A DNA stretch of 9,859 nucleotides from positions 1-9,859 of the forward strand of contig JAGQIY010000721.1 in the NCBI GenBank assembly GCA_020430865.1, given 5' to 3'. Shown here one piece after another: positions 5,324-9,859 of the stretch. The translations under genes and the position numbers were made by a program. This DNA comes from Myxococcales bacterium. Lineage in GTDB: Bacteria; Myxococcota; Polyangia; Polyangiales; Polyangiaceae. Each line of letters opens with the position of its first letter. Within the stretch, counting starts at the first letter, position 1. The notes below the pieces were generated by a model. That model ran no database searches and was not told where the DNA came from. It saw only the letters and a list, made by a program, of their open reading frames with translations.

Positions 5324-6886
5324 GTGGGTTACGACGTCGTGCTGTTCGCCAGGTTCGGGTTCCCCGCGCGAAAGCGCCAGCTCTGGGAGGCGACTCCTGC
5401 GAGGGCGCTGATCGAGCGCAGGAAGTGGCCGAAGCCGCTCCAGGCGCCGGACAGCGAGGCCTTCGGCGAGCGCAGCGTGGCGCAGGCGCTGGAGTGGCTT
5501 GCGTCGGACGCTGTGCCGTTCTTCTTCGTCAGCGAGCTCGTCTCGTCGAAGGTCACCTGGCGCGCCGTGATGGCGAGAGACCAGGCCATCGTGTTCGCTC
5601 CCGGCGTCCTGGCACTGATGGGCGGTGCGGGGCAGTTCGGTGGCTTCGGTGAGGCTGGCCTGGTCACACTCGAGAGCGCCGCGGAGCCGTGGGGTGTCGA
5701 AGCGGCGCTCTCCGCTGGAGGTTTCCAGCTCGGGTCGCTGGCGAAGAGCCGCGTTCGGTCGTGGTGGCGCCTGCCGCAGGTGCTCCGTGCTCAGGAGGAA
5801 GCCGTTGCCGCGGAGAAACACAGAGCGCCCGAGGGCGGTCTCTCCCGCGAGCTGACCAGGGCCGAGCTCAAGGACTTCCAGCAGGCGCTGCGCGAGGTGG
5901 GTGAAGTCGACGCGCCGCTGCTCAAGAAGGTCACGGCCAAGGATCACTACGAGGTGCTCACCGCCAAGGGCACCGAGCGCACCCTGGCGAAGCTGTTCTC
6001 GAAGCGCGAGGCGCTGCTCGGCGCGCTCGAGCGGGGGAGTCCGCTGGTGCTCCACCAGGCTGACCTTCAGCTGATGACCCTCGAGCTCTACGGCGACCTG
6101 CTGCGCGAAGCCGCCTATCCGCTGCTCCGGCGCTGGGTGAAGCGGGCCAGGCGCTACGGCTCGGGCACGCAGAGCGCGCTCAGGGGGCTCTCCTTCAGCG
6201 GGGAGCCGGAGGACGCGCAGCTCATCCTGCAGACGCTGAAGCGCTTCGCGCCGGCCAAGCCGCAGGGGGGGCGCTCGAGCGCCGAGGACGCGTACCTGTT
6301 CTCGCCGGGCGCCGTGAGCCTCGAGCGCCTCGAGGTGGCAGGGCTCGATCGACTGATCCTTCGGGAGCTCGAGCCGATAGCCAGAAAGAAGCAGCCGAGC
6401 TTCTCGGACCTCGCGTACTCGGAGCTGCTCTGCCTGTCGCTCCTCACCCACCAACAGGCCGAGGTGTGGCCCGATCTGGCGCGCCTGGCGCGCACAGCGA
6501 AGTCGCCCGACCTGGCGCGTCTCCTCGGGGAATATACGTCGAAGTGCCGCGTCGCTGATGCGGTCCTGGAGTACCTGCCTCACGCGATCGAGGCCGGGCA
6601 GATGGAACACGTCGCTCAGGGGGTGCTGGACCTGCCGGACGGACTCGCGGTGTTCGAAGAGGCCACGAGTCGGCTGGAGGTCCACGCGCGGGCGGAGTGG
6701 GAGATGACCTTGCTTCACTCCCTGAGCCAGCGCGAGGACTTCTCCAGCCTCATCGAGACGCAGCCCGGATGGCTCGAGATGGCGGAGCGGCTGTCGAGGC
6801 TCGATCGCGAGATCACCGCTGGCAGGGCCCAGCGCCAGGCAGCTCAGGTGCTGGGCCGCGCGAGGTCACGCAAGCCGCGCAGGTGA
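5324..6886 (+). CDS. Protein of unknown function, mainly helical, 520 residues
   Basis: I do not recognise this protein. The first about 150 residues look alpha/beta: GYDVVLFARFGFPARKRQLW (2-21), VPFFFVSELVSSKVTWRAVM (64-83), a glycine-rich GGAGQFGGFGEAGLV (100-114), then EPWGVEAALSAGGFQL and SWWRLPQ (146-152). The remainder (about 175-500) reads as repeated amphipathic helices with many Leu, Ala, Arg and Glu, reminiscent of HEAT- or TPR-like solenoids, without a clear repeat unit. The tail is very basic (ARSRKPRR). There is no signal peptide or membrane segment. GTG 5324 is preferred because it starts directly at the first strand; TTG 5309 would add five residues. Codon third positions are strongly G/C, supporting a real gene. 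It starts 60 bases after the SUMF1-type gene on the same strand, so the two may be cotranscribed, which gives little functional hint. Confidence 0.72.
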   Translation: MGYDVVLFARFGFPARKRQLWEATPARALIERRKWPKPLQAPDSEAFGERSVAQALEWLASDAVPFFFVSELVSSKVTWRAVMARDQAIVFAPGVLALMGGAGQFGGFGEAGLVTLESAAEPWGVEAALSAGGFQLGSLAKSRVRSWWRLPQVLRAQEEAVAAEKHRAPEGGLSRELTRAELKDFQQALREVGEVDAPLLKKVTAKDHYEVLTAKGTERTLAKLFSKREALLGALERGSPLVLHQADLQLMTLELYGDLLREAAYPLLRRWVKRARRYGSGTQSALRGLSFSGEPEDAQLILQTLKRFAPAKPQGGRSSAEDAYLFSPGAVSLERLEVAGLDRLILRELEPIARKKQPSFSDLAYSELLCLSLLTHQQAEVWPDLARLARTAKSPDLARLLGEYTSKCRVADAVLEYLPHAIEAGQMEHVAQGVLDLPDGLAVFEEATSRLEVHARAEWEMTLLHSLSQREDFSSLIETQPGWLEMAERLSRLDREITAGRAQRQAAQVLGRARSRKPRR

Positions 6887-7019
6887 GCAAACACCCCACA
6901 CCTGCGGTCACCCTGAACGCAGCGCCCCGAGGTCTCCGAGCGGGCCTGGACTCGGCCTCCGAGTTTCCAAGTGGTTTTCCACCAATCGAAACGCGCCCTT
7001 TGCTAGGGTGAGGGGCTGC

Positions 7020-8711
7020 ATGGGGGCAAGACCTGGAGCCGGGCGCGCGAACGACAAGAAGCCAGCCGCTCGGGCTGCGGCCAGGCGAGGCGAACGGAAG
7101 GGGAAGGCGCGCAAGGGCAAGGGGCGCCCCGCCTCGCCCATTTCTCATGTGGAAAAATATCAGCGAGCCAGGGTAGGCGGACTCAGCCCGGAGCTCGAAC
7201 TGCGCTTCACGGATCTCCAGCAGACCCTCGCGGAGCGCTGGCTCACCGTGCACGACTGGGGAAGTGGACCGCGAGACATCGTCGTCGTGCCGTCCCTCAG
7301 CCTCGACGGCTTCCAGCTGGATACGATCAAGGGCGTCATCCACTACGAGGAGCGCATGCTCTTCACCCTCGGGCTGCTCCGGCACCCGGAGGCGCACATG
7401 GTCTTCGTCAGCTCGCTGCCGATCCACCCGGCGGTGATCGACTATCACATGGCGTTGGTGGGAGGCATTCCCTCGGCTCACGCCCGGGCGCGGCTCACCA
7501 TGCTGTCGACCTACGACTCCGCGCCGCTACCCCTCACCCAAAAAATCCTCGCACGCCCGCGCATGATGGAGCGGATCCGTCAGGTGATTCATCCAGCGCG
7601 CGCGCACCTCACCGCGTTCGCGGTGTCCGACGCGGAGCGAGAGCTGGCGGTGCGCCTGGGTATCCCGCTGTACGGCGTCGATCCCAAGCTGCTGTGGCTG
7701 GGGACCAAGAGCGGCTCCCGCAGCACCTTCAAGGACGCGGGGATCTCGCTGGCGCCGGGCGAGGAGAACCTCCACTCCCAATCCGAAGTGGCCGAGGCGG
7801 TGTCGCGCGTCTGGGAAGAGAACCCGCGCACGCGTCGGGTGATGGTCAAGCTCAACGACGGTTTCAGCGGCGAGGGCAACGCGACGCTCAGCTTGCAGGA
7901 GCTGGCCCACGTCAAGCCCAAGGCGCGCGGTGCGGGGCCGAGCCACAAGGAGCGGGCGCAGGCGGTGAGCGAGGCGCTGGAGCGACTCACCTTCGTCTCT
8001 GCCAACGAGACGTGGCCGCGTTTCCTCTCGGCACTGGAGCGGATCGGTGGTGTGGTCGAAGCCTACGTGGAGGGACGCCACAAGAAGAGCCCGAGTGTTC
8101 AGCTCCGCATCGACCCCAAGGGCGATCTCGAGGTGATGAGCACCCACGACCAACAGCTGGCGGTCGATGGGCAGACCTATCTAGGGTGCATCTTCCCTGC
8201 CAGCGAGGCCTATCGACTCGGGATACAGCGGGACGCTTTGAAGGTGGGAGCGGTGCTCAGGGACTGCGGCGTCGTTGGGCGCGTCGCGGTCGACTTCGTG
8301 ACCGTGGAGACCGAGCCCGGCCGCTGGAAGCACTACGCGATCGAGATCAATCTGCGCATGACCGGGACCACTCACCCCTTCATGTTGCTCAAGCTGGCCA
8401 ACGACGGAGACTACGACCAGAAGAGCGGGCTCTACCTCACGCCGAGCGGTGAGCCGCGCTACTACGTCTCGACGGACAACCTCACCTCCCCCGCCTATGT
8501 CGGCTTGTTGCCGCCCGATCTCTTGGACATCGCCTCGAAGCACAAACTCCACTTCGAGCCGGGACAGGCGACGGGAGCGATCTTCCACTTGCTGGGAGCG
8601 CTGTCTCAGTTTGGCAAGCTCGGGATGACCTGCGTCGGTCGCACACCTTCAGAGGCCGAAGCCTGGGCCGAGCGCGTGCGTGCCGTGCTGGACGCAGAGA
8701 CGCGTCGCTAG
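7020..8711 (+). CDS. PGM1-type ATP-grasp peptide (carboxylate-amine) ligase with a basic N-terminal tail
   Basis: Probable cytoplasmic enzyme that uses ATP to activate a carboxylate as acyl-phosphate and join it to an amine; the family namesake PGM1 makes peptide bonds in pheganomycin biosynthesis. Of 563 residues, 1-43 are a Lys/Arg/Ala/Gly tail (14 basic in the first 36). Residues about 60-225 are the pre-ATP-grasp domain (GVIHYEERMLFTLGLLR at 105-121, SSLPIHPAVIDY at 131-142). The ATP-grasp core follows: GTKSGSR (228-234), VMVKLNDGFSGEGNA with Lys277 and a Gly-rich loop, VEAYVEG (346-352), and EINLRMTGTTHPF (442-454) carrying the metal-binding Glu442/Asn444. A PGM1-like C-terminal region ends the protein. 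ATG 7020 follows GTGAGGGG; GTG 7008 and GTG 7149 are alternatives, the last removing the tail. Natural substrates cannot be read from the sequence. Confidence 0.85.
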   Translation: MGARPGAGRANDKKPAARAAARRGERKGKARKGKGRPASPISHVEKYQRARVGGLSPELELRFTDLQQTLAERWLTVHDWGSGPRDIVVVPSLSLDGFQLDTIKGVIHYEERMLFTLGLLRHPEAHMVFVSSLPIHPAVIDYHMALVGGIPSAHARARLTMLSTYDSAPLPLTQKILARPRMMERIRQVIHPARAHLTAFAVSDAERELAVRLGIPLYGVDPKLLWLGTKSGSRSTFKDAGISLAPGEENLHSQSEVAEAVSRVWEENPRTRRVMVKLNDGFSGEGNATLSLQELAHVKPKARGAGPSHKERAQAVSEALERLTFVSANETWPRFLSALERIGGVVEAYVEGRHKKSPSVQLRIDPKGDLEVMSTHDQQLAVDGQTYLGCIFPASEAYRLGIQRDALKVGAVLRDCGVVGRVAVDFVTVETEPGRWKHYAIEINLRMTGTTHPFMLLKLANDGDYDQKSGLYLTPSGEPRYYVSTDNLTSPAYVGLLPPDLLDIASKHKLHFEPGQATGAIFHLLGALSQFGKLGMTCVGRTPSEAEAWAERVRAVLDAETRR

Positions 8712-8715
8712 CATC

Positions 8716-8727
8716 GCGGCGCGCCGC
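8716..8727. other. Palindrome GCGGCGCGCCGC directly after the ligase gene
   Basis: A perfect 12-bp GC palindrome begins five bases after the ligase stop codon. It has no T-run and is short, so terminator activity is doubtful. It sits in the 118-nt gap before the amidohydrolase gene, where I see no other convincing signal apart from the GAGG ribosome binding site of that gene. Confidence 0.25.
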
Positions 8728-8829
8728 TGAGTGTGGCGTACGCGTCGCGTCAGCGAAGCTACGACCTCGACGGGTGTGGCGCTCGTTGCTCCGTGCTAGA
8801 TCGCCCTCTCCCCCAACTCGAGGCTCCTT

Positions 8830-9705
8830 GTGTTTCGTCCCCATCCCAACATCTCCGACGCCTGGATCCTGAGCAAGACCGGTGAGCTCGAGCCGCCGAT
8901 CACCGTCGTCCTGGCGGCTCTGCATGGCAACGAGCGCTGCGGCGTCGCGGCCATCGAGAGCGTGCGCCGTGATCCGGCTCCGTTCGTCGAGCGGCAGCGC
9001 TCTGGCAGCGTCGTCTTCGTTCATGGCAACCCGCGGGCCACCGAGCAGCGTCGGCGCTACACCCACGCCGGGACGGACATCAATCGTCTGTTTTCCTACG
9101 CATACGTCGACACCCTGGCGCGCGAAGCCTGGACGTACGAGCACGAGCGCGCCCTGGAGCTGCGCCCGCTGATCACCGGGGCGGACGCGCTCCTGGACAT
9201 CCACTCGGCGAGCCAGCCGACGCCGCCGTTCGTGATCTGCGATGGCTCCCCTGAGGCGGTGCGCATTGGTAGCGCGACGGGCTTCAAGGTCACCTACGGC
9301 TGGGATGGCCCCGGGATGCTGATGGACCAGGTGAGCATCGGCTCGCTGGTCTCTCAGGGCAAACCAGCGGTCTCGGTCGAGTGCGGTCAGCACGAGGCGC
9401 CGAGCACCATGGAGTACGCGCACGCCGTTCTCGATAGTTTCCTTGTGGCAATTGGTGCGCTGTCCGGGGGCCTTCCGCACACGGAGGCCGAGGTGTACCG
9501 CCTGTTCGCGCGCCTGGTGAAGCCGACCCACGACTTCGTGCTGGCGCGTGACTTCGCGAGCTTCGAGCGACTCGACCCTGGGGAGAGCCTCGGCTCGGGT
9601 CCCGGACTCAACATCGTGATCGAGCGCGAGGCCTACCTGCTCTTGCCGACCCCGAGCGCCGAGCGGGGAGAGGACATCGTCTACCTCGCCGAGCGCGTCA
9701 GCTGA
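8830..9705 (+). CDS. Aspartoacylase / succinylglutamate desuccinylase (AstE/AspA) family zinc amidohydrolase
   Basis: Predicted zinc-dependent hydrolase of N-acyl amino acids or related amides, carboxypeptidase (M14-like) fold, 291 residues, the usual size for the family. Zinc ligands and catalytic residues are visible: HGNE with His32 and Glu35, HGNPRATE (65-72), TDINR with Arg86, LDIHS with His125, and SVECGQHE with the probable catalytic Glu184. The C-terminal part (about 205-291) is beta-rich and ends LAERVS, as expected for the family's barrel-like domain. GTG 8830 is chosen because GAGG (8820-8823) lies six bases upstream and homology begins at once. There is no signal peptide, so it is cytoplasmic. 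It lies 118 bases after the ATP-grasp ligase on the same strand. The family is certain; whether it acts on N-acetylaspartate, succinylglutamate or another amide is not. Confidence 0.9.
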   Translation: MFRPHPNISDAWILSKTGELEPPITVVLAALHGNERCGVAAIESVRRDPAPFVERQRSGSVVFVHGNPRATEQRRRYTHAGTDINRLFSYAYVDTLAREAWTYEHERALELRPLITGADALLDIHSASQPTPPFVICDGSPEAVRIGSATGFKVTYGWDGPGMLMDQVSIGSLVSQGKPAVSVECGQHEAPSTMEYAHAVLDSFLVAIGALSGGLPHTEAEVYRLFARLVKPTHDFVLARDFASFERLDPGESLGSGPGLNIVIEREAYLLLPTPSAERGEDIVYLAERVS

Positions 9706-9859
9706 GCGAGCGCGAGCGGCTGACCTCTCGGCCGAGAGAAGCGCGCCGCCGCTGTCCCGGGTGCTGGTCTGTCCCGCGCCGTACACCAGGGGGGAGCGGG
9801 GAAAGTCGCGGAATTTCCCAAGGAGAGTCGGGTTTTTCGGGGGGAGAGGGAGCGCTCCG
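9706..9859. other. Non-coding right edge with palindromes
   Basis: No gene is supported here. The stretch has a perfect 14-bp palindrome CTCTCGGCCGAGAG at 9725-9738, 20 bases after the amidohydrolase stop, that could act as a weak terminator stem without a T-run. It also has a dyad GGGAAA-N9-TTTCCC at 9799-9819 and a purine-rich G run to the end, including TTTTT at 9833-9837. It probably contains the regulatory region of a gene beyond the window. Confidence 0.4.

Noticed and set aside
4919..6718. 599-codon open frame on the minus strand
   Set aside because: It is antisense to two better genes. Its composition is dominated by Arg, Leu, Glu, Gln and Pro with no recognisable motif, typical of shadow frames in GC-rich DNA.
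7020..8711. RimK-type or carbamoyl-phosphate-synthase-type identity for the ATP-grasp enzyme
   Set aside because: The HYEERMLF and GTKSGSR motifs and the overall layout match the PGM1-type family better than RimK or carbamoyl-phosphate synthase.
8777..8790. Sigma-54-like -24/-12 promoter (TGGCGCTCGTTGCT) before the amidohydrolase gene
   Set aside because: The GG and GC doublets are separated by 8 bases rather than the required 10, so it would not function as a sigma-54 promoter.
8482..9786. 434-codon open frame on the minus strand
   Set aside because: It lies opposite the end of the ligase gene and all of the clearly identified amidohydrolase gene, and its translation is Arg/Ala/Asp-rich without motifs.

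Overview
The window is about 9.9 kb of high-GC, gene-dense chromosomal DNA. It has strong G/C third-position bias, frequent GTG/TTG starts, and no mobile elements, RNA genes or CRISPR. The gene content suggests a deltaproteobacterium of the Myxococcota, Polyangium/Sorangium-like. It includes stand-alone hemerythrin-domain and SUMF1-fold proteins, a flavin-barrel/GAF/winged-helix regulator, and a PGM1-type ATP-grasp ligase. The taxonomic call is inference; no marker gene is present.

Region A (1-1196, minus strand) holds a two-gene ABC transporter of the FetAB (YbbL/YbbM, UPF0014) family. The ATPase is complete; the permease begins inside the ATPase stop codon and runs off the left edge. The family is linked to iron export and oxidative-stress tolerance. 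Region B (1255-3071, plus strand) diverges from it: a small FMN-binding split-barrel protein overlaps by 4 bp a 448-residue protein that joins an FMN split barrel, a GAF domain and a C-terminal winged helix. This looks like a one-component redox or ligand sensor with its companion. Region C (3072-3948) is a 184-nt regulatory stretch with a twin TGCTTAAG repeat at an 11-bp period and a separate dyad, followed by a hemerythrin-domain (di-iron) protein. Regions A to C together look like an iron/oxygen/redox neighbourhood, although only gene proximity supports that.

Region D (4067-5263) is a membrane-anchored or exported, cysteine-rich SUMF1-fold protein that seems to lack one of the two catalytic cysteines of true formylglycine-generating enzymes. 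Region E (5324-6886) is a 520-residue protein I do not recognise, probably mostly helical. Region F (7020-9705) has a PGM1-type ATP-grasp peptide ligase with a strongly basic N-terminal tail, then a zinc-dependent aspartoacylase/succinylglutamate-desuccinylase-type amidohydrolase. One makes amide bonds and the other hydrolyses N-acyl amides, so they form a plausible but unproven metabolite or peptide-modification pair. The last 154 nt hold palindromes but no convincing gene.

The best candidates for something new are the ligase/amidohydrolase pair, the unrecognised 520-residue protein, and the flavin-barrel/GAF/winged-helix regulator with the 11-bp-period repeat just downstream of it.
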